A stretch of DNA of 64,000 nucleotides from contig NZ_CP031704.1 in the NCBI RefSeq assembly GCF_003428335.1, forward strand, positions 620,001 to 684,000. Direction: 5' to 3'. Positions within the stretch are counted from its first letter, which is position 1. Each line of letters starts with the position of its first letter. Both the position numbers and the translations under genes were made by a program. The notes beneath the pieces are model-generated. The model did no database searches. It saw only the letters and a list, made by a program, of their open reading frames with translations, and was not told the DNA's origin. This DNA is from Solimonas sp. K1W22B-7 (lineage in GTDB: Bacteria > Pseudomonadota > Gammaproteobacteria > Nevskiales > Nevskiaceae). This document shows positions 51,441-59,786 of the stretch, piece by piece.

Positions 51441-51853
51441 CTAGTCCTCCCGGAAACCCTCGCCGAGGAAGCGACGCAGCGGCCTGCCGCGCTCCAGTTC
51501 ATGGTGCAGTTGCCGGCGCCCGGCGCGCAGCGATTGCCGGCCCAGCTCCTCCTGCTGCGCCAGCCGGCGGCCGAGCAGCAGCAGCGCCAGGCGGCGATAT
51601 CGGTCTGCCACAGCGCCATGCCGCAGCCGATGTCGTTGCCGACCAGCGCGGGGTAGAAGCGGCCCACCGAGAAGAACGCCGCGCCCACCGGATAGCCGCG
51701 GCCGGCGTGCAGGTCGGGCATGCCGGCGACGCGGCGCATGCCCGACAGGCGCGCGCTGGTCTGCAGCTGCTGGATCGCGTTGCCTTCGATCCAGGTGTCG
51801 TCCGCGGCGACGAGTACGACGCTCGCGGACAGGTGTTGTATGGGATTGCCCAT
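51441..51853 (-). pseudogene. rtcB-prfH deletion remnant
   Basis: From the ATG at 51853 the frame encodes a normal RtcB-type start (DDTWIEGNAIQQLQTSARL, MPDLHAGRGYPVGAAFF, LVGNDIGCGMALWQTD, with the conserved DIGCGM metal/GMP region). Right after that, near 51605, homology stops. In another frame the next 55 residues (YRRLALLLLGRRLAQQEE, RRQLHHELERGRPLRRFLGE) look like the C-terminal end of peptide-release factor PrfH. RtcB ligase and PrfH form a two-gene ribosome-repair unit elsewhere. The simplest reading is one deletion that removed the rest of rtcB and the front of prfH; neither can work. Confidence 0.75.
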
Positions 51854-52136
51854 GGTTCCATTTCCAGAATGGTGAAAAGAAAAGTCTGGTGATGGCAGGC
51901 CGGGCGGGCCTGGGCAAAGCGGCTGCCGTCAGGCGGCAGCGGGAGCGCTCAGGCGAGGCTCGACCTGCAAAGGCGATTTGACGGTGTCATGAAGCGTCTC
52001 CTTTGCGGTGGCGGTGATTGAGAGGGCGCGCATCCTATTCCTGGGTTGCGGCCAATGCAACGCGCACTAGGCCCGGCACGATGCGTGCTATATCCATGGC
52101 GAAGGGGAAGCCTGTTTTTTTGGCCACAACAGAACT

Positions 52137-52988
52137 ATGGGGTGTGCTGCCGTGCTGTCAAAGACTCCTGCATGCGTCCCAAGCGGTTCGCAGGGCCGCG
52201 CCTGCCCCAGACCCGGCCTGGCTGTGGTCACCGCCTTGACGGTGGCAGGCGCGGCTGCTGCACCAAGCGTGCACGCGGCTGAAGGAGTCCCCGCCTTGTC
52301 TGCGGGCATGGGCTGGTGGCTGGCGCTGTTGCTGGCAGTGCTGGCGGCCCTGGTGCGCGCCCTGCGCCGGCGCGGCGTGAAGCAGGTGCCGGCTGTGGCC
52401 GAAGCTCCCGGGGCATCCTCGTCGCGCCTGACAGCGGAGCCGCACATGTCTTGGTCCCTGGACCTGCTGCGGCAGCTGGAGTGGGCGCGCGTGGAGGAGC
52501 TTTGCGAGGGCCTGTGGAAGGCACGGGGCCACGCCGCTGTGCGCCAGCCACCGGGGCCGGCGCGGGGCGCTGCGGACATCGTGGTCGGCGAGCCCGGCAA
52601 TGCCGACCGTGTGCATGCACTGCTGCGCTGCGAACCCTTCATCAACGGCGTGGCAGGCCCGGACCAGCTGGAGGCCCTGCATCGCGCTGCCGGCGAGCAG
52701 GCAGCGCCGCTGGCGGTGTTCTACGCCCTGGCGGGCTTCACCGAGGAGGCCGTGCAATACGCCGTCGGCACCCCGCTGCAGCTGCGCTCCGCGGCGGAGC
52801 TGTTCGCCGAGCTTTGTGCCCTGCCGGAAGAACCGCAACTGGAGCTGCTGGACGAGATCACCTACGGCGACTACATGACGCCGTCCTGCCCTCGCTGCGG
52901 CGAGAAGCTCTTGCGCCAGCACGGCATCGAAGGGCGCCCGGCCTGGTGGGGTTGCCCGCGCTTCCCGGCCTGCCGCGGGCGGATCTGA
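52137..52988 (+). CDS. membrane-anchored Mrr-like endonuclease-fold protein with zinc ribbon
   Basis: This encodes 283 residues. One or two hydrophobic segments lie in the first 85 residues (GWWLALLLAVLAALVRALRR). Residues 105-215 follow the Mrr restriction-endonuclease fold (EWARVEELCEGLWKARGHAA, then RGAADIVVGE and ALAGFTEEAVQYAVGTPLQL). The catalytic Asp is kept (ADIVV) but the usual QxK strand reads ALLRC, so the Lys is missing. The end (CPRCGEKLLRQHG, then GCPRFPACRGRI) is a topoisomerase-type zinc ribbon. The start codon is uncertain. DNA binding is likely; cleavage is doubtful. Confidence 0.75.
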   Translation: MGCAAVLSKTPACVPSGSQGRACPRPGLAVVTALTVAGAAAAPSVHAAEGVPALSAGMGWWLALLLAVLAALVRALRRRGVKQVPAVAEAPGASSSRLTAEPHMSWSLDLLRQLEWARVEELCEGLWKARGHAAVRQPPGPARGAADIVVGEPGNADRVHALLRCEPFINGVAGPDQLEALHRAAGEQAAPLAVFYALAGFTEEAVQYAVGTPLQLRSAAELFAELCALPEEPQLELLDEITYGDYMTPSCPRCGEKLLRQHGIEGRPAWWGCPRFPACRGRI

Positions 52989-53126
52989 CCTCGGCACAAA
53001 TCTCGTCGGCTTGAGGCCGTAGGTCGCCCGATCTCCGCCACTTATCCACAGGCTGGCCGAAATCCTGTCCACTACTGCCGTGCAGCATGGCCCCGGAAAA
53101 TGCACTTCATCGAATCCGGGGACGGC

Positions 53127-53570
53127 ATGAAGACTTTCACCACGACGATGTTGCTGGCAACGGCGTTGCTGATGGCGCCGGCGGCACAGGCCGCGCCCGG
53201 CAAGGCGCACAAGGCCCGCGCGGCCCGGGCCTCCGTCGTGCGTCACATCGTCTACAGCCCTGCCGGCGGCAGGCTGCAGCCGCCGGCGCCGCGTCCGGCG
53301 ATTGCCGGCCTGGCGCCGCAGCCGCCGGCTCCCCCGGCGGCCGAACCGGGCCAGATCACTGCCCTGATGAACCAATGCCAGGCGGCGATGCCGGCCGCAC
53401 ATCCCTATCGCGCGGCGCAGGCCAGCCGCGAAATGTTCCAGCTCGAGCTGGCCATGTCCTACCGCGCCGCCGCTGCCCAGCTGAGCCCGCAGGAAGTGGC
53501 CGGCGCGATGGCCATCGAGGCCCGTGCCTACGGCAACCTCGCCGCCACCTGCGCGCCCCTGCTGGTCTGA
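53127..53570 (+). CDS. secreted hypothetical protein, Ala/Pro-rich
   Basis: This encodes 147 residues from the ATG at 53127: a signal peptide (MLLATALLMAPAAQA), a Lys/Arg then Pro-rich region (about 30-75) and a C-terminal helical part with two Cys (MNQCQAAMPAAHPYRAAQ and NLAATCAPLLV). No family recognised. A terminator follows, which supports a real gene. Confidence 0.65.
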   Translation: MKTFTTTMLLATALLMAPAAQAAPGKAHKARAARASVVRHIVYSPAGGRLQPPAPRPAIAGLAPQPPAPPAAEPGQITALMNQCQAAMPAAHPYRAAQASREMFQLELAMSYRAAAAQLSPQEVAGAMAIEARAYGNLAATCAPLLV

Positions 53571-53597
53571 CCCCCTGTCCCGGAACGGGACCCATTC

Positions 53598-53623
53598 AGC
53601 CCCGCCTTGCGGGGCTATTTTTT
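53598..53623 (+). terminator. terminator after the secreted hypothetical gene
   Basis: The stem AGCCCCGC / GCGGGGCT with a CTT loop is followed by ATTTTTT. Confidence 0.9.
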
Positions 53624-53626
53624 GGC

Positions 53627-54799
53627 TCAGCCCAGCCGCTGCAGGAACCAGCACGTCCCCAGCGCCAGCAGCGCGGCCGCCACCAGCCGATGACGCAGCG
53701 GTGGCCAGCGCGCCGCCAGCCACCACACCGGGATCACGAACAGCAGCTGGCCCAGTTCCACGCCGGCATTGAAGCCCAGCAGCGGCAGCAGCGGCACCGT
53801 GCTGGCGCGGTTGAGTTCGCCCAGCACGGCGGCGAAGCCCAATCCGTGGAACAGGCCGAACAGCGCGGTGCGCGTCGCGTCCAGGCGCGGGTCTTCGCTG
53901 CTGGCGGTGCCGGCGGTGATCAGCACCGCCGCCAGCGCCAGGGCCAGCGGCAGCACGCCGGCGAGCCAGCCCAGCAGGCCCAGCGACAAAGCGATGAGCC
54001 CGGCCTGGCGTGCGGCGCCAGCGCTGCCGCGCAGCAGGCGCTCGGCGGCGGCGCAGACGATGGTCAGCGCGATGAAGGCCTCCACCATCGAGGATTCCGG
54101 CCGCACCCAGCCGCGGCTGGCGAGCAGCAGCGTGACGCTGTGGCCCAGCGTGAATCCGGTGATGCGCCAGGCCAGTGGGCCGATGCTGCCGGCGCCCAGC
54201 AGCACGATCATCAGGAAGGCGAGGTGGTCCCAGCCGATCAGGATGTGCTCCGCCCCCAGCAGCAGGTAGCGCCCGAATTCCGGCGGTGCGGCGGCAGCCG
54301 CCGGCGACAGGTCCAGCGCCTGCTTGCCGGAGCCCATCGCCCAGGGACCGGAGAGCTGCCCGCCGTTGCTGAGCTGCAGCAGGTGCAGGTGGCCGGGCAC
54401 GCGGTCGAGCAGGAAGGCGGCGTGCAGCGTCTGCGGCTGCTGCTGGCAATGCCACGTGGCCTGCAGCAGCATCTCGCTGTCGCCGCGATGGCCTTCGCTG
54501 CGTGCGAGCGTGCAGGGCTGGCCGCCGGCGTCGAGCTGGAAGTAGCGGCCCGTCAGTGCCGCGATTTGCGCCGGCGCCTGCGTGTCGCGTGGGTCCCAGC
54601 CGGCGGGGTTGAGTACCGACATCGGCAGCCGCAGCTGCATGCTCACGTCCTCGCCGCTGATGGTCCAGCTGGAATAGGACACCGAGCGGCTGTGCGCGGA
54701 CGCGCTGCCGGAGCAGAGCAGCAACAGCAGGGCCAGCAGAGCGGCGAGCCCACCAGAATCCGTTCGTGCTGAGCTTGTCGAAGCACGGGCGGATTCCAT
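53627..54799 (-). CDS. HupE/UreJ-like membrane protein (first copy)
   Basis: This encodes about 390 residues from the ATG at 54799; an upstream in-frame ATG at 54886 would run through a repeat and is less likely. Signal peptide (ALLALLLLLCSGSASA), a soluble extracytoplasmic domain to about 180, then about seven membrane helices with the HupE pattern LLGAEHILIGWDHLAFLM and LFGLFHGLGFAAVLGELN. HupE/UreJ proteins are nickel/cobalt permeases; the His and Asp in GAEHILIGWDH are the expected metal ligands. It is cotranscribed with the PpiC-like gene just upstream. Confidence 0.85.
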   Translation of the reverse strand: MESARASTSSARTDSGGLAALLALLLLLCSGSASAHSRSVSYSSWTISGEDVSMQLRLPMSVLNPAGWDPRDTQAPAQIAALTGRYFQLDAGGQPCTLARSEGHRGDSEMLLQATWHCQQQPQTLHAAFLLDRVPGHLHLLQLSNGGQLSGPWAMGSGKQALDLSPAAAAAPPEFGRYLLLGAEHILIGWDHLAFLMIVLLGAGSIGPLAWRITGFTLGHSVTLLLASRGWVRPESSMVEAFIALTIVCAAAERLLRGSAGAARQAGLIALSLGLLGWLAGVLPLALALAAVLITAGTASSEDPRLDATRTALFGLFHGLGFAAVLGELNRASTVPLLPLLGFNAGVELGQLLFVIPVWWLAARWPPLRHRLVAAALLALGTCWFLQRLG

Positions 54800-54853
54800 C
54801 ACCGTACGGTCAATGGGTTGCCGCCCGCACTTCGACAGGCTCAGTGCGAACGG
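54760..54853. repeat. palindromic repeat at the hupE-like gene start
   Basis: Arms of 33 bp (54760-54792, beginning CCGTTCGTGCTGAGC, and 54821-54853, ending GTGCGAACGG) match at 28 of 33 positions. It is the common CTTCGACAGGCTCAG family of intergenic repeats. The predicted start codon of the HupE-like gene (54799) lies in the loop and its first 13 residues are encoded by one arm. Confidence 0.8.
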
Positions 54854-54872
54854 AAACCTGAACCTGGCCTTC

Positions 54873-55709
54873 TCAGGGCTGCGCATCGGGCGCGATCTTC
54901 ACCGGGATGTCGCGGCGCAGTTGCTCGAGCAGCCGCGCCAGCGCGGCGTCGGCCTGCTGCCGCGCCAGGTCGCTGCGCACAGCCTCGGCCACGTCCTCGT
55001 AGTGCGGGCTGTCCTGCTGGCGTTCGCGCAGCAGCAGGTACAGCTGTGCGTCACCGGCAGGCAGGGGGCCGAGCAGCTGGCCGGGCTGTGCCGACTGCAG
55101 GGCCGCCACCGCGCCGCCGCCGAGGTACTGCGCCAGCCGTGAAACCGGCAGGGCGGTATCCGGCAGCGTCACGGGCAGCAGCGGCGCGGTTGCCTGGCCC
55201 TGTTCCAGCGCGCTGCGCAGCAGGGCCGCGTCAGGAGCCTGCGCGCCGGCCGGCAGCAGCAGCGCCGCCACGCGCAGGCGCGGCTGCGGGGCGTAGCGCT
55301 GCGGCTGGCGGTCGAACAGCGCGCGGGTGGCGGCCTCGTCGGTGGTGCCGCCCGCGGTGGCGCCGTCCACCAGGGCGGCGATCACGGTCTTGCGCAGGCC
55401 GGGCTCGTCACGCACCAGGCCGCTGGCCAGGGCGTGCTGGAACAGCAGTTCCTCGTCCACCAGGCGCTGCAGGATGCGGGCGCGGGCAGCCGCGTCGAGC
55501 GCGCGGCCGCTGTCGCCCTGCACGGACTGCAGCGCACGCAACCATTCCTCGCGGCTGATCGTGTGCTCGCCCACCAGGGCGACGCTGCCGGCCGGCAGGC
55601 CGGGGCCGCGCCAGCTGTCCCAGAGCAGGGCGGCGCCGGCCAGCAGGCCGCCGGCCAGTACCGAAAGCCAGGCCAGGCGGGCGGAGGAAAGATTGGTGAC
55701 TTTCAACAT
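54873..55709 (-). CDS. PpiC-like (parvulin-type) peptidyl-prolyl isomerase, first copy
   Basis: This encodes 278 residues from the ATG at 55709. One N-terminal membrane segment (LAWLSVLAGGLLAGAALLW) anchors a periplasmic part. Residues 60-130 resemble the SurA-type N domain (RILQRLVDEELLFQHALASG), then a degraded parvulin region (RLRVAALLLPAGAQAPDAAL, GQLLGPLPAGDAQLYLLLRE). Few residues of a parvulin active site are clear, so it may be a chaperone rather than an isomerase. It heads a leftward two-gene unit with the HupE-like gene. Confidence 0.8.
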   Translation of the reverse strand: MLKVTNLSSARLAWLSVLAGGLLAGAALLWDSWRGPGLPAGSVALVGEHTISREEWLRALQSVQGDSGRALDAAARARILQRLVDEELLFQHALASGLVRDEPGLRKTVIAALVDGATAGGTTDEAATRALFDRQPQRYAPQPRLRVAALLLPAGAQAPDAALLRSALEQGQATAPLLPVTLPDTALPVSRLAQYLGGGAVAALQSAQPGQLLGPLPAGDAQLYLLLRERQQDSPHYEDVAEAVRSDLARQQADAALARLLEQLRRDIPVKIAPDAQP

Positions 55710-55710
55710 A

Positions 55711-55740
55711 TTGACATAGTGTAAACAAAGCGCCTCTAAT
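55711..55740 (+). promoter_or_regulatory. sigma70-type promoter for the DUF3604 operon
   Basis: TTGACA at 55711-55716 and TCTAAT at 55735-55740 are separated by 18 bp. It points toward the DUF3604 gene at 55778, leaving a leader of about 30 bases with GGGGGAGAC. It almost touches the start codon of the divergent PpiC-like gene. Confidence 0.7.
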
Positions 55741-55777
55741 GTGAAGCAGGCCGCCCCATGGAGGCGGTGGGGGAGAC

Positions 55778-58006
55778 GTGTTGAAGACCATCCTGAAGAT
55801 CGCCGCGGTGACGGCGGTGGTGATCGCCCTGCTGGCCGCTTTCGGCTGGTGGGATCGGCAGCAGGCACCGAAGGAAGTGGCCGGCACGATCGCGCCGGCG
55901 CGCGTGGATGCGGCCAGCCTGCAGGCGCGGGCCCGGGGCAACGCGGGCGAGGACGACCAGATCCTGTTCGGCGACCTGCACGTGCATACCACCTTCTCCA
56001 TGGACGCCTTCGTCTGGGCGCTGCCGCTGATGCATGGTCCGGGCTCGCGGCCGCCGGCGGATGCCTGCGACTACGCGCGCTTCTGCTCTTCGCTGGACTT
56101 CTATGCGCATACCGATCATGCCGAAAGCCTGACGCCGCGGCACTGGTCGATGATCAAGGACACGGTGCGCGCCTGCAATCAGGCCGCCGGCCCGGCCGGT
56201 AATCCGGACATCGTCGCCTTCCTCGGCTGGGAATGGACCCAGATGGGCAATTCGCCCGAGACGCACTACGGCCACAAGAACGTGATCCTGCGCGAGACCG
56301 CGGACGACAGGGTGCCGGCGCGGCCCATCGTGGCCGGCGGCGTGTCCTTCAATGCCATGCGCCACGACCCGCTGCCGGTGCCGGAGCGCATCGTCGGGCC
56401 CTACGCGGCGGACTTCCCCAACCGCCGCCTGCAGTTCCAGCAGCAGAACAAGCGCCAGGAGCTGATCGAGATCGCGCCCTGCCCGGTGGGCGTCAGTTCG
56501 CGCGAGCTGCCGGCCAACTGCATCGAGACGGCCGACACGCCGGGCGACCTGTTCCGCAAGCTCGACGAGTGGGGCGGCGAGGCGCTGGTGATTCCGCATG
56601 GCACGACCTGGGGCTACTACACGCCGCCGGGCTCCGACTGGACCAAGCAACTCACGCTCAAGCAGCATGACCCCAAGCGCCAGAAGCTGATCGAGATCTT
56701 TTCCGGTCACGGCAACGCCGAGCCCTACCGCGACTGGAAGGCGATCGCCTGGGACGCGCAGGGCAACGCGGTCTGTCCCGAGGCCAGCGACGACTACCTG
56801 CCCTGCTGCAAGCGCGCCGGCCAGATCATCCGCTCGCGCTGCGACGACCCCCGGTCGCCGGACTGCGAGGCGCGCGTGCAGCAGGTGGAGAAGAACTACC
56901 TCAAGGCCGGCCGCGCCGGGCACCTGACGGTGGCGGACGCCAGGCCGGAAGACTGGCTGGCCTGCGGCCAGTGCACCGACTGCTTCATGCCGCCGCTGAA
57001 TCACCGCGCCGGCAGCTCGGTGCAGGCGATCATGGCGCTGAGCAATCCGGCAGAGCGCGATGCCGACGGCGGCCCGCTGCGCTTCCACTTCGGCTTCATC
57101 GGCTCCAGCGACAACCACGCCGCCGAGGCCGGCACCGGCTTCAAGCAGGTCAACCGCCACTCCTCCACCGAAACGCGTGGCGCGCTCAACGCGCTGGTGC
57201 AACGCAATTTCATCGAGGCCGCCAAGCCCAAGGGCGATCCGCAGCAGCCGCGCGAGTTCACGCTGGGCTCCGGACCCTACAACTTCCTGCAGACCGCCGA
57301 GACCGAGCGCCAGGCCTCGTTCTTCTATACCGGCGGCCTGGTCGCGGTGCATGCCCCGGGCCGCGGGCGTGACCAGATCTGGGATGCCCTGCAGCGCAAG
57401 GAGGTCTACGGCACGTCGGGCCCGCGCATGCTGCTGTGGTTCGACCTGATCGGCGCCGACGGCCAGCGTCATCCCATGGGCTCCGAGCTGCAGGGCAGGG
57501 ACGTGCCGCGCTTCCGCGTCAAGGCGCAGGGCGCGTTCGTGCAGAAGCCGGGTTGCCCCGCCTGGACCGAGGCGGCCATCGGCCCGCAGCGCATCCAGCA
57601 GCTCTGCGGCGGCGAGTGCTACAACCCCGGCGATGCGCGCACGCCGATCGATCGCATCGAGATCGTGCGCATCCGCCGCCAGGAAAATCTCCACGATCCG
57701 CTCAAGCCGCTGATCGAGGATCCCTGGAAGGTGCTGCGCTGCGCCGACAGCGGCCAGGGCTGCACCGCCGAGTTCATCGATCCGGAGTACCCGTCGATGA
57801 ATCGCGAGCTGCTGTACTACGCCCGTGCGGTCCAGCGCGCCGAGCCCACCATCAACGGCGCTCAGCTGCGCTGCGAGCGGGACGCCAAGGGCCAGTGCAT
57901 CAAGGTCACGCCCTGTCATGGCGATGAGCGCACGCCGATCGACGATCTCTGCCTGGCCGAGGCGCAGCACCGCGCCTGGTCCAGCCCGATCTTTGTCCGG
58001 CCATAG
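55778..58006 (+). CDS. DUF3604 protein with PHP-type metal site, first copy
   Basis: This encodes 742 residues from GTG behind GGGGGAGAC. An N-terminal membrane anchor or signal (AAVTAVVIALLAAFGWW) exports it. The metal-binding motifs of the PHP phosphoesterase superfamily are present: FGDLHVHTTFS (His 68 and 70), HTDHAES (about 111-117), IPHGTTWG, IFSGHGN and GSSDNHAAEAG (about 441-451). DUF3604 enzymes are uncharacterised; a metal-dependent hydrolase or phosphoesterase is likely. Ten or more Cys in the middle suggest disulfides. First gene of a five-gene operon. Confidence 0.88.
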   Translation: MLKTILKIAAVTAVVIALLAAFGWWDRQQAPKEVAGTIAPARVDAASLQARARGNAGEDDQILFGDLHVHTTFSMDAFVWALPLMHGPGSRPPADACDYARFCSSLDFYAHTDHAESLTPRHWSMIKDTVRACNQAAGPAGNPDIVAFLGWEWTQMGNSPETHYGHKNVILRETADDRVPARPIVAGGVSFNAMRHDPLPVPERIVGPYAADFPNRRLQFQQQNKRQELIEIAPCPVGVSSRELPANCIETADTPGDLFRKLDEWGGEALVIPHGTTWGYYTPPGSDWTKQLTLKQHDPKRQKLIEIFSGHGNAEPYRDWKAIAWDAQGNAVCPEASDDYLPCCKRAGQIIRSRCDDPRSPDCEARVQQVEKNYLKAGRAGHLTVADARPEDWLACGQCTDCFMPPLNHRAGSSVQAIMALSNPAERDADGGPLRFHFGFIGSSDNHAAEAGTGFKQVNRHSSTETRGALNALVQRNFIEAAKPKGDPQQPREFTLGSGPYNFLQTAETERQASFFYTGGLVAVHAPGRGRDQIWDALQRKEVYGTSGPRMLLWFDLIGADGQRHPMGSELQGRDVPRFRVKAQGAFVQKPGCPAWTEAAIGPQRIQQLCGGECYNPGDARTPIDRIEIVRIRRQENLHDPLKPLIEDPWKVLRCADSGQGCTAEFIDPEYPSMNRELLYYARAVQRAEPTINGAQLRCERDAKGQCIKVTPCHGDERTPIDDLCLAEAQHRAWSSPIFVRP

Positions 58007-58018
58007 CGGAGCCCGATC

Positions 58019-58801
58019 ATGCAGCGCTTCCTCGACGCCCTCAGCCGCCTGCAGCAACGCCACGCGCTGCTGCTGTTCCTCGGCCTGGGCGCGCTGCTGT
58101 TCGCGGTGGATGGCCTGCGCCAGCGCGGCGAGTCGCTGACGCCGCCCACGGCCAGCGCCGAAGGGCAGACCGCGGAGCAGTGGCTGGAAGACGAAGTGCT
58201 GTACCGCGAGGCCATCGCGCGCGGGCTGGGCGAGGGTGACCTGATCGTGCGCCGCCGCCTGGTGCAGAAGATGCGCCTGCTGCTGGAGACCGGTGTCGAC
58301 GTGGCCGAGCCCAGCGACCGGCAACTGCGCGATTGGGTCGGCGTGCATGCCGGCCGCTATGGCGGACTGGAGCGCCTGAGCTTCGAGCACGTGTTCCTGT
58401 CGCGCGGCCTGCGCGACGCACACCTGGCCAGCGATGCCGCGGCGCTGGGCGCAGTGCTGCAGGCGGATCCGGGCGACCTGGACAAGCTCAGCGATCCGCA
58501 TCCGGGTGGCACGCATCCGGCGGCGCTGAGCCAGCGCGATGTCGAGCGCATGTTCGGTACGCCGTTCTCGATGCTGCTCGCGGAACTGCCGCAGGGCCAG
58601 TGGCAGGGCCCGCTGCCTTCGGCGATGGGCCTGCACTTCGTGCGCATCCGGGATCGCCGTCTGGCGCAGCCCGACTACGCCGCCGTGCGCGAGCGTGCGC
58701 AGCGCGACTACCTGCTGGAGCGCCGCGCCGAAGAGACGCGCCTCGCCGTGCAGCAGCTCAAGACCCGCTACGGCCTCGACACCGGGCGCGGAACGCCCTG
58801 A
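58019..58801 (+). CDS. PpiC-like (parvulin-type) protein, second copy
   Basis: This encodes 260 residues with an N-terminal membrane segment (RHALLLFLGLGALLFAVDGL is the core), a SurA-like region (LEDEVLYREAIARGLGEGDL, LVQKMRLLLETG) and a parvulin-like half (LSFEHVFLSRGLRD, LPQGQWQGPLPSAMGLHFVR). Homologous to the protein at 54873. It lies 12 bases after the DUF3604 stop and overlaps the HupE-like start (TGATG), so folding of neighbouring exported proteins is a reasonable guess. Confidence 0.85.
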   Translation: MQRFLDALSRLQQRHALLLFLGLGALLFAVDGLRQRGESLTPPTASAEGQTAEQWLEDEVLYREAIARGLGEGDLIVRRRLVQKMRLLLETGVDVAEPSDRQLRDWVGVHAGRYGGLERLSFEHVFLSRGLRDAHLASDAAALGAVLQADPGDLDKLSDPHPGGTHPAALSQRDVERMFGTPFSMLLAELPQGQWQGPLPSAMGLHFVRIRDRRLAQPDYAAVRERAQRDYLLERRAEETRLAVQQLKTRYGLDTGRGTP

Positions 58802-59772
58802 TGCATCGCCTGCTCGTCCTGCTGGTCGTACTGCTGTCGGCGCCCGCTGCCTGGGCGCATTCCATGAGCAGCGCGCAATGGCGCCTGAGCCAGGTGGACG
58901 CGCAGACCTGGGACAGCCGCCTGCGCCTGCCGGAAGATTTCGAAGGCCGCCTGATGTCGCTCAAGACGCTCGGCCCCGTTGGCTGCGAGCGCCTGGGCGA
59001 GACCCACACGCAGCCGGCTGAAGAAGGCCTGGTGATGCATTGGCGCCTGCGCTGCCCGCAGGGCCTGCAGGGTCCGCTGGGCCTGGAGGGCTTCACCATC
59101 CAGCTGTCCGACGCGGTGCTGCTGCTGCAGCCGCTGCAGGGCGCGCCGCAGTACGCGGTGCTGTCGGCGGTGAACCCGCAGTGGACGCCGCAGCAGAAGG
59201 CCGCAGCGCCGCCCGTGCCGCAGTACCTGGTGCTGGGCGTGGAGCACATCCTGCTGGGCGTCGATCACCTGCTGTTCGTGCTCGGCCTGTTCCTGCTGTG
59301 GCGCCGCAGCGGTGCCGGTGTCGGCAGGCTGGTGGGCACGCTCACCGCGTTTACGGTGGCGCATTCGGTCACCCTGGCCGGCGCCATGCTGCGCGGCTGG
59401 ACGCTGCCGGGTGGTGCGGTGGAGGCCTGCATCGCGGCGTCCATCCTGCTGCTGGCGGTGGAACTGGCGACCGGTGCCAGGGGCCTGGCGCAGCGCCGGC
59501 CCGCGGGCATCGCCTTTGCCTTCGGCCTGCTGCATGGCTTCGGCTTTGCCGGTGCGCTGGCCGAGACCGGCCTGCCCGAGCAGGCGCGCGGCTGGGCGCT
59601 GGCGGCTTTCAACCTGGGCGTGGAAGCGGGGCAGTTGCTGTTCGTGCTGGGCCTGCTGGCGGCGCTGCGCCTGCTGCGGCCGCAGCCGCGCTGGGCGCCG
59701 CTGGCGCTCTGCGCCTATGGCGCGGTGGCGGCGTACTGGCTGATCGAACGCAGCGCGGCGGTGTTGTTGTGA
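58801..59772 (+). CDS. HupE/UreJ-like membrane protein, second copy
   Basis: This encodes 323 residues: signal peptide (MHRLLVLLVVLLSAPAAWA), a soluble domain of about 115 residues, then about seven helices with VLGVEHILLGVDHLLFVLGL and GLLHGFGFAGALAETGLP. Homologous to the copy at 53627. The GVEHILLGVDH block holds the expected metal ligands. Translationally coupled to the PpiC-like gene before it and overlapping the region before the second DUF3604 gene. Confidence 0.87.
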   Translation: MHRLLVLLVVLLSAPAAWAHSMSSAQWRLSQVDAQTWDSRLRLPEDFEGRLMSLKTLGPVGCERLGETHTQPAEEGLVMHWRLRCPQGLQGPLGLEGFTIQLSDAVLLLQPLQGAPQYAVLSAVNPQWTPQQKAAAPPVPQYLVLGVEHILLGVDHLLFVLGLFLLWRRSGAGVGRLVGTLTAFTVAHSVTLAGAMLRGWTLPGGAVEACIAASILLLAVELATGARGLAQRRPAGIAFAFGLLHGFGFAGALAETGLPEQARGWALAAFNLGVEAGQLLFVLGLLAALRLLRPQPRWAPLALCAYGAVAAYWLIERSAAVLL

Positions 59773-59786
59773 AGACGGAGAGCGGC

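Noticed and set aside
55736-58636. Very long open frame on the minus strand opposite the DUF3604 and PpiC-like genes
   Set aside because: It mirrors the codon pattern of real genes on the other strand, is rich in Arg, Ala, His and Gln without any recognisable domain, and has no ribosome site. Long antisense frames are expected at this GC content.
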